From assembly GCA_007570785.1 (NCBI GenBank), contig ML664152.1:2108911-2172910 (forward strand): a stretch of 64,000 bases of DNA, in the 5' to 3' direction. The notes beneath the pieces are model-generated. The model was not told where the DNA came from. It did not search any database and was given only the letters and a program-made list of their open reading frames with translations. Shown here in pieces: positions 33,481-43,379 of the stretch. This DNA is from Antilocapra americana (taxonomy: Eukaryota; Chordata; Mammalia; Artiodactyla; Antilocapridae). Position 1 is the stretch's first letter; each line of letters begins with the position of its first letter. The translations under genes and the position numbers were made by a program.

Positions 33481-34130
33481 CAGACCACTGCACCAGGCTG
33501 CACACATCACGTGAGGGAGGGGAGGACAGCAGATGGCTGGGGGCCTGGCAGGTGTGCAGGCGTTGCTGCTCGCACCCTGACCTGCGTGGTCATCTGAGGG
33601 TCACCTCACTCACCATGGCCAGGGCTCTACTGCGGTGACTCGAGGCTGTCCGCCTTGAGTAGGTGTGGGAGTGGCCGTGAGCGGAGGGCCTGCAGCCTCG
33701 CTCCTCTCCATCCCCGAGCATCTGCGACCAGGAACTGCCTTGGTTGGCCGTCATGGTGGCCAGCACCCTGGCTCAGAAGTCAGGTGCCGCTCCTCCCTGC
33801 TGAGGGCCGGCCTGTGGCTGGGCTGTCAGAACACCCTCTTCGGTCCTGGTACTAGGCCACCTGGTCAGGGCTCTCCACGGGGGTGGCCGAGCATCCCCTG
33901 GCTCATGACCAAGGGCAGTGTGGCCCTCGGCCGGCCTCGCAGGCTGCAGTAGGACCACGAGGGCAGGGAGGGCAGAGTGGGCACCAAGCTTGGGCCCCCC
34001 TCAGGACATCCGCAAGAGGATGGGCCAGTCCCCAGCCCTGCCCCCCAGCCCCTCTGCACACACAAACTGCCCTCCCGGCCCCGGGGCTTGGGCTCCTGAC
34101 CATTACTGAGGAGAGGGAGCCAGGTGGGTG
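33480..34130. other. unassigned GC-rich spacer
   Basis: Lies 3' of the minus-strand orphan KRTAP. No gene recognised. Confidence 0.4.
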
Positions 34131-34132
34131 CG

Positions 34133-34138
34133 TTTATT
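34133..34138 (-). terminator. polyadenylation signal of the KRTAP at 34322-34645
   Basis: AATAAA on the minus strand, about 185 bases past the stop. Confidence 0.6.
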
Positions 34139-34321
34139 AACCAGCCAGTAGGGTGGGCTCCTGGTTTAGCACCCCAGCAGGAGCAGGTAGGGTCTTTGGT
34201 GATCAGCCAGTTGTGGGGCCTGGAGAGCTTGTTCCCACAAAGGGCAGTACCAGAGGGTGAAGACCTCTGACGGATGGCTCAGCTTCCGGGGCCAGGAGCC
34301 ACGGCTTCACCCAGCAGAGCG

Positions 34322-34645
34322 TCAGCAGCAGGCGGGGATGCAGAACAAGGCAGGCACGCAGAAGCAGGTGGGGCAGGAGGGGGCCTCGCACGCCATGGTC
34401 TGGCAGGTCACGGGAATGCAGCAGGCGGGGCTGCAAGGGCAGGCCTGGACGCAGCCGGGGGGGCAGCTCGCACACTGATGGTTGCAGAGTGGCTGGCAGG
34501 ATGCGACCAGGCAACCCCTCGGACAGCACAGCAGAGACTCGCCGGGGCTGGGGGCGGCGCAGGCACCCCCACACACCAGGGGCGGAGAGCAGATGGGGGT
34601 GCAGCCCAGGGGACCACAGCTGGGGGGCGAGCCGGCGCAGCACAT
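34322..34645 (-). CDS. orphan high-cysteine keratin-associated protein (107 aa)
   Basis: Single-exon frame with about 27 cysteines in 107 residues (25 percent) and high Pro, Ser and Ala, so a KRTAP by composition. The start MCCAGSPPSC was chosen because it lies in CCACCATGT context downstream of an AATAAAGG box. Upstream codons in the same frame run through that box. It lacks the CCRPVCC and SVSLLC modules of KRTAP10 and the MCHTS start and SYRPAV repeats of KRTAP12-1/2. Shared points with the KRTAP12-4-like genes are the MC- start, an ESLLCCP motif and CCIPVTCQ. The C-terminus ends CIPACC. It sits alone in the centre of the KRTAP12 inverted duplication. It could be a fast-evolving KRTAP12 relative or a separate small family; I cannot assign a name. 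Confidence 0.8.
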   Translation of the reverse strand: MCCAGSPPSCGPLGCTPICSPPLVCGGACAAPSPGESLLCCPRGCLVASCQPLCNHQCASCPPGCVQACPCSPACCIPVTCQTMACEAPSCPTCFCVPALFCIPACC

Positions 34646-34689
34646 GGTGGTGGGGCCGCTGGTCTGGGCCGCGGCTGCCTCCCCAGCAG

Positions 34690-34698
34690 CCTTTATTA
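34690..34698 (-). promoter_or_regulatory. TATA-like box (TAATAAAGG)
   Basis: On the minus strand, about 45 bases upstream of the ATG, implying a 5' UTR of only some 15-25 bases, shorter than in the other KRTAPs here. Confidence 0.45.
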
Positions 34699-34699
34699 C

Positions 34700-35200
34700 C
34701 CGGGATGTGTGTCCCGGCAACGTGGCCTCTGTGTGCTGCTGATGCTGTTTGTACCTTCCTGCCCCTGAAGCCAGTCCAGCAAGGACAGCCTGCAGTCTCT
34801 GGGGAGGGAGAGGCCGTGTGCGTGCTGGGCAGGGCCCGTGCCATGCTGGCCACTGGGCCCTACTGGTGGTTTGAGGTGGGCAAACTGCCTGAGGAGTCAG
34901 GGTCCTGGTGTCCCCGGTGGGCACCGACACTCACATGCCCTGGGGTGTCTGTACATGCTGTGCATGGGGCTGGGGCATGTTGCTCAGCTCTTCCGTTCAA
35001 CTCCGCACTGGGCCTCTTGCTATGGGGATGTTTGGGCGTCCTGCCTGCCAGTGTGGGGACCTGGTGTTGGGGAGGAGGGGAGAACCCTGGGGTGATGTGC
35101 CAAGACTCCTGCCTGCATGGCTCTGCAGTCCCTGGGGAGGACAGACGAGCTGGATACCACTGAGAGGGAGGAAATTGAGCCCTGTGTGGGATTTCTGATA
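34700..35200. other. unassigned spacer upstream of the orphan KRTAP
   Basis: GC-rich; overlapping frames on both strands have no recognised motif. Confidence 0.35.
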
Positions 35201-36800
35201 GCTTATGGTTGGGTACTGCTTTTTGATCCAATTTGAAAATCTCTGTCTTTTGATTTTGATGTTTAGACATTTTGCATTTAATGTAATTGTTATATTTTTA
35301 AAGGTAGAATACCATCTTGCTAGTTGTGTTCGATTTGTCCCATCTGTTCTTTTCCCTCATTTCCTTCTTTTTAGGTCTAATATTTTTAATTGTTTCGTTG
35401 CATCTCTACTTTTAGCTCATCACTTACACATCTTTTGGAAGCTGCTTGACCCAGGGTTTATACTATACACCTTTAATATAACACAGTCTGCTTCCAGACA
35501 GTATTATACCATCGCATCCATATTGTCAGGATTCCACAGCACAGCACTTCCATTTCCCTTTCATATCCTCTGTGTTATTGTCATATTTTACTTTTCCATG
35601 TATTAAGATTCCCACAGTGCACTATTACTATACTTGCTCTAGACAACTATCTAATGATGACTTTTATATTTATCTTCTCTTTGAAATCATCTCTAGAGCC
35701 GTTCTTTTTCTTGGGTAGGCCCGGGTTTCTCTATGCTGTCATACTCCTTGACCTGAAGAAACTTTCTTCGTATTTCCTATAGCTCATGTCCTCTGCTGAT
35801 CTCTCTCATTTTTTGTTTATCTAAGCAAGTGTTTATTTCACTTTCAAGTTTGAAAGATACTTCCAAGTTTTGTGGGCTGACAGATTTTTCTTTTAGTGTT
35901 TTATAGATGTCGTTCCATTGTGTTTTGGATTGTATAATTTCTAATTAGAACTCTGATGTAATTCTTATTTTTACTCTTCTGTACATGGCATGTATTTCTC
36001 ATATGAGTGCTTTCAAGGTTTCTTCTTTATGGTTTTTTTTTTGACAGCCACTATTTTAATATGATGCATCCAGGTCATTTTTTTGGTCAGGAGTGGGGAA
36101 GCAAGAAGATACTTATCCCACTTGAGGTGCTCTGGTGTTTTTAGGCTTATGTCTTTCATCACTTTTAGAAAATTTCTCAGATATGATTTCTTCAAATATT
36201 TCTTCTGTGAAGAGATGAATTCTATGCCTTTTCTCTATCTGGACTCTAGTTACATGCATCAATGATGGTTTGATATTGTCCCAGAATCTGTGATGTTCTG
36301 TTCTTATCCCCACCCCCACCAACTTGCTGTTTGCATTTGAATATGGTAGTTTCCATTTCCCCATCTTTAAGTTCATCAATTCCACACTTGACTGTGTCAG
36401 GTCTACTCAAGAGCCCACTGAAGGAATTCATCTTTGACATTGTATTTTTAGTCCTATACTTTTCATTTGAGCCTTTCCTCTATTTTCCATCTCTTGGCAG
36501 CAATTCCCCATCTGTTCACATGTGTGGTCCATGTTTTACACTCAACCCTTTAACATATTAATCACATTTATTTTAAAATTTCAGTTTCATGACTGTAGCA
36601 TCTGGGTCACTTTGAGTCTAATTGTATTGACTGCTTTGTCTCTTGACAATGAATTGATTTTTCACTGCTTTTTTGACTGTCTTCTAAGTTTTGTCAACCT
36701 CAGATGTGTTAATTTAAATGGACATAAACTGTGTTTCTTCCTGGGAATAGGTATCAGGTCATCAGTGTGTGGGGACCTTTGAATCAACCTGCTCAGATGT
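35200..36800 (-). repeat. old L1/HAL1-like fragment, antisense
   Basis: T-rich with phrases (gtgttttggattgtataatt; cagatatgatttcttcaaat) parallel to those at 23500-24250 and 52000-52700. No intact coding. Confidence 0.55.
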
Positions 36801-37489
36801 TGACCTTGGTTTGGGTTTTGGTATTTTCTGAGGCCCTTCCAGGTACCAGTGACTTCAGACTGCTTGTGTGGTTGTCAGCATCTTGTGCCTAGGACAGAGG
36901 CTGTGGACACAGTGTTTTTGCTCTGTCCTACATTCTTTAGCTGCCCCTCATGCCTATCACACAGAAGTGACCTCTACATCTGTCTGCCTTTCCCTGCTGG
37001 AGACTGATGCTGCTCAGGCAGCTATGCTGGCCAGGCTGTAGCCAGGAGGAAAGTGGGGCTCTCTGATCTTGGCCCAAGGTCAACCCTGGCAGGACCTGTG
37101 TGCTTGAGGGTGAGGCTTTCCCAGATCTGTCTCCTCTCCCTGGGATGGCCAGACTCCCCTTTGTGAGTGTGGTGGGTTTGTGTGAGCCTTCTGGCCTCCC
37201 TGGATGGTCATCCTTTAGGCACCAGGTCGGACCTGGGTCTGGGCCTGTTTCCCACCTGCCACTCAGATGTAGGGGAAGTCCTTCCCCACCAACAATGTGA
37301 GTCTCGATTGGCTGATGTGGGGACATACCTTCCCTGCCCTCCACCCACCAAGGACCCTCTACCTTCAGCTGAGCTGTCAAAAGGGCTCTTTGAGCAGAGT
37401 CCTCTGTACTTATGATTTGTACATATTTTCAAGAAGAAAATTTCAAAATATGTGAAGATAAAACAGGGGTACAGGCTGCATTGAGATAG
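36800..37489. other. unassigned spacer
   Basis: Lies just outside arm 2 of the inverted duplication. No gene recognised. Confidence 0.4.
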
Positions 37490-37494
37490 CATGG

Positions 37495-37500
37495 TTTATT
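37495..37500 (-). terminator. polyadenylation signal of the KRTAP12 at 37767-38141
   Basis: AATAAA on the minus strand, about 270 bases past the stop and homologous to 26232-26237. Confidence 0.75.
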
Positions 37501-37766
37501 TGTATTTGGCTCATGTAGGGTGTGATTTCCTGCTGGAGACAGAGAAGGACCCTGGGAACCAGGGCTTCCTCTGGGTAGGGGCAGATGCACCAGTTCACAG
37601 AAGGGTCCAGATCATCCTGTCACGTTCTCACCCAGGTTGGGAGGTTGGTTGATCATGCTTTTCATCTGCCACATTCAGAACCTTGGAGGCCCACTGAGGA
37701 CTCGTGCTGGGAGGCATATAGGAGTGATCCGGTCTGCGGTGGGAGCAGCTGGGAGGAGGCTCGTGA

Positions 37767-38141
37767 TCACAAGCAGGAAGGGGTGCTACAGGAGATGGGT
37801 CTATAGACCAGGGAGGGGCGGGAGGGCTGGTAGCACCCGGAAGACTGGCAGGAGGGGGCCACCAACACGGCCGGCCTGTAGCTCACGGGCAGGATCACAG
37901 AGGACTGGCAGGAAGGAGTCACACACAGGGTGGGCCTGTAGGTCCCTGGCAGACATACGGCTGGCCTGTAACTCACGGGCACGCAGGTCGCCTGGCAGGT
38001 GCTGGACGTGTTGCAGGTTGGTTGGCAGGGGCTGGACGTGAGGCAGGACGTCTGGCAGGGATTGGATGTGCTGCAGGATGGCTGGCAGGAGCTGGGCACG
38101 CAGGCAGCCTGGCAGCCTGAGGAGAAGCTGGTGTGGCACAT
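37767..38141 (-). CDS. KRTAP12: keratin-associated protein 12 family, KRTAP12-1/2-like, long copy (124 aa)
   Basis: Single-exon KRTAP with the MCHTSFSSGC start in CCACCATGT context and the same C-terminus (SCQSSGCYQPS, RPISCSTPSC) as the gene at 25664-25978. Residues 20-50 hold a run of decapeptide units of the form PCQxxCxTSS; this copy has two more units than its twin, explaining 124 versus 104 residues. From TCQATC onward the two genes appear identical, as do the first 185 bases or so of the 3' UTR. A consensus TATAAAAG lies 68 bases upstream of the ATG, so this is the copy with the stronger-looking promoter. Residue 6 is Phe where the twin has Cys. Function by family: hair-shaft matrix protein bound to keratin by disulfides. 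Confidence 0.92.
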   Translation of the reverse strand: MCHTSFSSGCQAACVPSSCQPSCSTSNPCQTSCLTSSPCQPTCNTSSTCQATCVPVSYRPAVCLPGTYRPTLCVTPSCQSSVILPVSYRPAVLVAPSCQSSGCYQPSRPSLVYRPISCSTPSCL

Positions 38142-38208
38142 GGTGGCGTGGGGCTGGGTGGTGTTGGGAGGAGAGCTGGAAATGTCTGCAGGCTGCCTCT
38201 CCTGGCAG

Positions 38209-38216
38209 CTTTTATA
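38209..38216 (-). promoter_or_regulatory. TATA box (TATAAAAG) of the KRTAP12 at 37767-38141
   Basis: Consensus TATA on the minus strand, 68 bases upstream of the ATG; the homologous site in arm 1 is CATAAAGG. Confidence 0.8.
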
Positions 38217-38551
38217 CCCAGGCTGTGGGCGTCTCAGTAACATAGAAGCACAACTGTTGACTTCCTCGTGGTTGTTGCCACTGTGTTTCCCCAACATCTT
38301 ATTATCCTTGGGCACGCTTTTCTGGGTTGTTCTTCTCCATAAATTAGTTTGGCTTTGAGGCCAGTTCCTCCCTCTAAACAGGATATTCTAGTTTGCTTTT
38401 CCATGGAGTTCATGGTGTTTTTCTAGTTTATCATTGTGCATGGGGCATCCCCAGATTGACTAAAAGTACTGTATCCTTTTACTCCTTTTAATCTCATGCT
38501 GTCAGTGAAGACTTTGAGGCCATCATGTATTTTGGGCTTTTACTTTGCATG

Positions 38552-38769
38552 TGAAAGTGAAAGTGAAGTTGCTCAGCCATGTCTGACTCTTTGTGACCCC
38601 ATGGAGCCTACCAGGCTCCTCAGTCCATGGAATTTTTCAGGCAAGAGTACTGGAATGGGTTGCCATTTCCTTCTCCAGGGGATCTTCCCAACCCAGGCAT
38701 CGAACCTGAGTCTCCCATATTTCAGGCAGATGCTTTACTGTCTGAGCCACTAGGGAAGCCCTCAAGCTT
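38552..38769 (-). repeat. Bov-tA-type SINE, antisense, with 14-base TSD
   Basis: Flanked by TTTTACTTTGCATG at 38538-38551 and 38770-38783. Inserted in the unmatched middle of arm 2. Confidence 0.95.
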
Positions 38770-39669
38770 TTTTACTTTGCATGGGAAAACATTGAAGCAG
38801 GAGCCTGCAAACTTCAGTTTCTGGGGAAAATATGTTTTGTTGCCTGTGTGTGAATGAAGTTCTCTGGGGTATAGCCACGCATGTGCATTTAGTGTGTCTA
38901 AGGCTGCTTTTCCCTACAATGTTGAGTTGTGAGTGAAACCATTTAGCTACAAACCCTGAGATGCTTACTCTCTTCCTTTTACAGAAAGTTTGTCAGCTCT
39001 TGCCTTATTGTAATCATGCAAGAACTGATTTGCTCAGACAGAAGATTATTCTGTATGCTGGGGGTAGAGACGTCCAGCTTCATGAGCCCTCCAGGGCAAT
39101 GGATAAAAGAGTGAATGAAAAATGAATGCATGGAGTCATTCTGGGGGGGCGGGGCTGAAGCCCAGAAAAGAAAGCAGGTTCACTGGAGAAGGGAGTGCTG
39201 ATGGGTGATCTGGAGGCCTCTGGGAGGAGGTATGCTGAGCTGGCAGTGGGTGCAGTGAAAGGTCAGGGGTGATGGGTGCTCCAGGCAGAGGCAGCAAGGA
39301 GGGGGTGTGAGGACCCTGCCGCAGAAACAGACATGTTCTAGGAGCAGTGGGAAATCCCACAGCGTGGGGTGCCAGAGAGCCAGTGTAGGGGGACAGACTC
39401 AGATCATAGAGCCTGAGGATCAGTCAGCCCAACCTGGGCTATGGAAGAAGAAAGAGTCAGTGAACTTGAAGACATGTCAGTACAAAGCATCCAATCTGAA
39501 GAAGAGAGACAAAGAGGTAAGAAAAACAAAGAGGGTTTTTGAGACCATATCAGAAAGGCTAACATTCAAGTAATTTCAACCCCAGAAGGAGAAAAGAATG
39601 ACATTGAAGCCTAAGGGTATTTTGAAGAAATAAGGGGAAAAAATCCCAAATCTGATTAGGAAAATTCCA
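38770..39669. other. unassigned segment inside arm 2
   Basis: Not matched in arm 1. No gene recognised; purine-rich near 39440-39660. Confidence 0.35.
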
Positions 39670-39829
39670 ATTTACAGATCCAAGAATCACACACCACACC
39701 TAAACCCCACTCCGTTAGGAGCAATGTGAAGACCACAGATTGCAGGGTGAGACTGAGCAGCTTCAGAGCTTCTGCATTTGTAGGGGTAGAACCTGCATTC
39801 ATTATAGGAACTTCAAGGTCTTCCTGTGT

Positions 39830-40207
39830 TGCCAGCCCCTTGAATGGAAGCAGGGTTGATAACTGATTGGTTACAAGACAGTCCATGTAAAATGCTTAGC
39901 TCAGACTTGGCACAAAGCTGCAGCCCTGTTGCTATAATTATGGCAATAACATGGCCACAGCCCCCAGTGAGGAGCCCAACCCCAGGGAGGGCCTCTTGAA
40001 TGACAGATGAGGGCACTGGTGCCGTGAGTGTGACTGTGCTGGTGTGGACAGAGGACAGGCTGGTTAAACTGGAGAGGACCTTGAAAATCATGAGGGGACC
40101 CAGTCCTGGCCTGACGGCCCTTCCCCATCCAACCCAGGCTCTGATTCCAGAAATCCCAGGGCCACTGGGTCATTGTCAGTCTCCAGCTGAGGGAGCTTCC
40201 TGAATTG
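39830..40207. repeat. noncoding block nearly identical to 21933-22312 (inverted)
   Basis: Partner of the arm-1 block; see that entry. Located upstream of the plus-strand KRTAP12-4-like copy. Confidence 0.85.
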
Positions 40208-40324
40208 AGGCACAGCAATCTGGAAGCTCCAGGAAGGGACCCTTGGTGGGGAGGAGGAGGAAAAACAGCAGGCGGCCATGAGGAAGATAGTCGGTGCCTC
40301 ATTGCCAGGACACCACGGCCTGGG

Positions 40325-40332
40325 TGTAAAGG
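40325..40332 (+). promoter_or_regulatory. TATA-like box TGTAAAGG of the KRTAP12-4-like copy
   Basis: Identical to the box at 21820-21827 in arm 1; 77 bases upstream of the ATG at 40409. Confidence 0.45.
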
Positions 40333-40408
40333 GCACCCTGGGGCGGGGGGGGGGAAGCCTCCAGACCAGTCCTGTCCTCCATCCTGGCCCCTCCAGCCCC
40401 AAACCACC

Positions 40409-40778
40409 ATGTGTGACACCAGCTGCCCTGCAAGCTGCCATTCGGCCTGCTGTGTGCCCAGCTCCCGCCAGCCGGCCTGCCCTGCTGTCTGCTGCCCCGC
40501 TTTCAGCTGTGGGAGCCCCTGTGGTGCCTTCCACTTGGCTCTGCTGTGCCGGCCAACCTGCTGTGCACCCAGTCCCTGCCAGGACATTTGCTGTGTCCAG
40601 CCCCTGCCAGGCATCTTGCTGTGTGCCTTTCAGTTTCAAGCCTGTCCTGTATGTCCCCAGGCACTGCAAGCACATCATGTGTGGGGTCCCCTCCTGCCAG
40701 CCTTCTGGGTGCTGCCAGCCCTCCTGCCCTGCTCTGGTCTGCAGACCTGACCCCTGCAGTGTCCCTTCCTGCTTCTGA
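40409..40778 (+). pseudogene. KRTAP12: KRTAP12-4-like copy with a frameshift
   Basis: Starts MCDTSCPASC in CCACCATGT context and reads through CCVPSS, SCGSPCGA, LALLCRPTCC and SPCQDICCV in one frame. At about 40595-40598 the KRTAP signature moves to another frame (SPCQASCCVPFSF, later SGCCQPSCPALVCRP, ending VPSCF at 40778). The net change is plus one base or minus two. Without the shift the first frame continues to a stop at 40750 and loses cysteine repeats. The intact twin at 21392-21748 has matching modules in one frame. The shift could be a true inactivation, a polymorphism or an assembly error; the promoter box is retained. The normal role would be that of a hair matrix protein. Confidence 0.8.
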
Positions 40779-40779
40779 G

Positions 40780-41900
40780 CCCATGATCTGCAGGACCCCT
40801 CCCTCGTGTGTGGGGTCCGAAGCAGCGGTCTCTCTGACCTCCCACGAGGCAGCCCAGACATCATCCTCCTCACACCTCCCAGACCCAATCATATTGCGTG
40901 GCAGCAAGGCCACCTGGTTCCAACCAGCTAGGCTGAGGGACTCACCAATCAGCATCCCCCGGTGCCTGCGCGGGTCATCCCCATGGTGCCCACACTGGCT
41001 GGTCCAGGCTCTGAGGCCTTCAGCATCACAGGTCTGATAAACATCAGAGTGTGATGCTCACTGAGTTATCCAGGTGGGGCTCAGCCAGGATTGTGCTTGA
41101 TTAGCTTGTCTTCCACACTTACACCTGGGGGCCACTTGGGGTGGGCAGGCATTGGGTTGGAGCCATCCCAGAGGGCAGATGGGCCATCTGTGGAATTAGG
41201 GAGGCAGCCAGGACTGCGCCCCTGCTGGCACACCACATGGGGAGGAGCGTTCGGCTCCATGTTCCAGAATAGTGCTGAGAAGGAAGGAAGGTTCCTGGAG
41301 GTCTCCGTGATTATGTGACCACAGTAGCTCCCTGGTTTAGGGTAAGGAGAAGGTGCTGGGTGGTCAAAGGCCACAGCATCTCCCTTGGTGGCCCACCAGA
41401 AGGTGGATGCTGGGCCTCTTGGATGCGCTGGTGTTTTGTGTCACACTGACAGAGTTCACCAGTGAAGCTGTCTGGGCCTTTTTTTGGCGGAATTTTTTTT
41501 TTTTTTAATATTCAATTTTGAAATAATTACAGATCTCTATGAAGTTTCCAGAAAGAAAGTACAGGGAGTTCCTGTATAGTTTGACCCAGTTTCCCTCAAT
41601 GGTAGCATCTTGGGTAACAAGCACAGAGCACAACAGGGAACTTAACAGTCCATAGATCTCATTCAGAGCTCATTGGTTTTATGTGTGTGTGCGCGTAGCT
41701 CCATGCAGTACCTTCATGTTTGTAGTTCACACAAACACCACCACAGTGAGAGGCAGGACTGTACCATCACCATGAGGCTCCTTCTTCTACCCCATTTCAG
41801 CCACACCCACCCACACTTGCATCCCTAACCCTTGGCTACCACTTACCTCTTCTGTATCTCTACTCTTTTGTTAAATTGAGAATGTTATTAAAGGGTATCA
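40780..41900. other. unassigned spacer
   Basis: Beyond the edge of arm 2. AT-rich with a poly-T run near 41492-41507. No gene recognised. Confidence 0.4.
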
Positions 41901-43185
41901 TTTATTCTTGTTATTCAGTCACTAAGTCATGTCCAGCTCTTTGTAACCGCAAGGACTGCAGCATGCCAGGCACCTCTGTCCTCCATTATCTCCCGGAGTT
42001 TGCTCAAATTCGTATGCACTGAGTCAGTGATGCTGTCTAACCGTCTTATCCTCTGCTGCCACCTTCTCTTCTTGTCATCAATCTTTCCCAGCATCAGGGT
42101 CTTTTCCAGTGAGTCAGTTCTTCCCATCAGGTGATCAAAGTATTGGAGTTTCAGCTTCAGCATCAGTCCTTCCAATGAATATTCAGGACTAATTTCCTTT
42201 ATGACTGACTGGTTTGATCTCTTTGCTGTCCAAGGGACTCTCGAGAGTCTTCTCCAGCACCACAACTCAAAAGCATCAATTCTTCAACACTCTGCCTTCT
42301 GTATGGTCCAGTTCTCTCATAATACCTGACTACTGGGAAGACCATAGCTTTGACTATATTGACCTTTGTTGGCAAAGTGATGTCTTTGTTTTTTAATATT
42401 CTGTCTAGGTTTGTCATAGCTTTCCTCCCAAGGACCAAGTGTCTTTTAATTTTGTGTCTGCAGTCACTGTCCACAGTGATTTTTGAGCCCAAGAAAGTGA
42501 AATCTGTCACTGCTTCTACATTTTCCCTATCTATTTGCATGGAAGTGATGGGACCGAATGCCATGATCTTAGTTTTTTGAATGTTGAGTTTTAAGGCAGC
42601 TTTTTCACTCTCCTTTTCCACCTTCATCAAGAGGCTCTTTAGTTCCTCTTCACTTCCTGCAATTACACTGGTATCATAGGCATATCTGAGGTTGTTCTCC
42701 TGGAAACCTTGATTCCAGCTTATGATTCATCCAGCCAGGCATTTCACATGATGTACTCTGCATATAAGTGAAATAAGCAAGGTGACAATGTATAGCCTTG
42801 TGTTATTTATTGCCCAATTTTGAACCAGTCAGGTGTTCCATGTTGGGTTCTAACTATTGCTTCTTAACCTGCATACAGGTTTCTCAGGAGGCAGGTAAGT
42901 TGGTCTGGTCATCTCTAAGAATTTCCCAAAGTTTGCTGTGAAATGCACAATCAAAGGCTTTAGCATAGTCAATGAAGTAGATGTTTTTCTGGAATTCCTT
43001 TGCTTTCTCTATGATCCAAAGAATGTTAGCAATTTGGTCTCTGGTTCCTCTGCCTTTTCTAAATCTACCTTGTACATCTGGAAGTTCTTGTTCAAGTACT
43101 GCTAAAGCCTAGTTTGAAGGATTTGAGCATAACCTTACTAGCATGTGAAGTGAGTGCAATTGTACAGTAGTTTGAACATTCTTTG
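41900..43185 (-). mobile_element. BovB (RTE) LINE 3' part, antisense
   Basis: Minus-strand frames (41927-42265 and 42199-42630) read the BovB C-terminal region (LWCWRRL-type motif, KTKIMAFGPITS, GSKITVDSD). Coding traces continue leftward in the element to about 43185, including an FIDYAKAFD-like segment near 42950-42985, with many breaks. Confidence 0.9.
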
Positions 43186-43379
43186 GCATCCTACAATATG
43201 TCAGTTTTTGAGACTGACTCTTTTCACTCCACACAACTCCTTTGAGATCCACTAGGCTGTGGTGTGTGTTAATAATTTGCTCCTTTTTACTGGAGAGTAA
43301 GACTCCAAGGTGTATATTTCTCTCAGTTTGCTAACCATTCACCTGTCAATGGGCAGGTGGGTTATAGAAAGGTTTTTAA

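Larger units (their letters stand above)
37490..40780 (-). repeat. arm 2 of the KRTAP12 inverted duplication
   Basis: Reverse complement of the homologous blocks in 21390-26250. It carries the minus-strand KRTAP12-1/2-like gene and the plus-strand frameshifted KRTAP12-4-like copy. Its unmatched middle (about 38225-39670) includes a SINE. Confidence 0.85.

Noticed and set aside
34203..34853. 216-codon minus-strand frame overlapping the orphan KRTAP
   Set aside because: It is in another frame, lacks cysteine repeats and runs through the promoter box and 3' UTR; the 107-residue KRTAP frame explains the region better.
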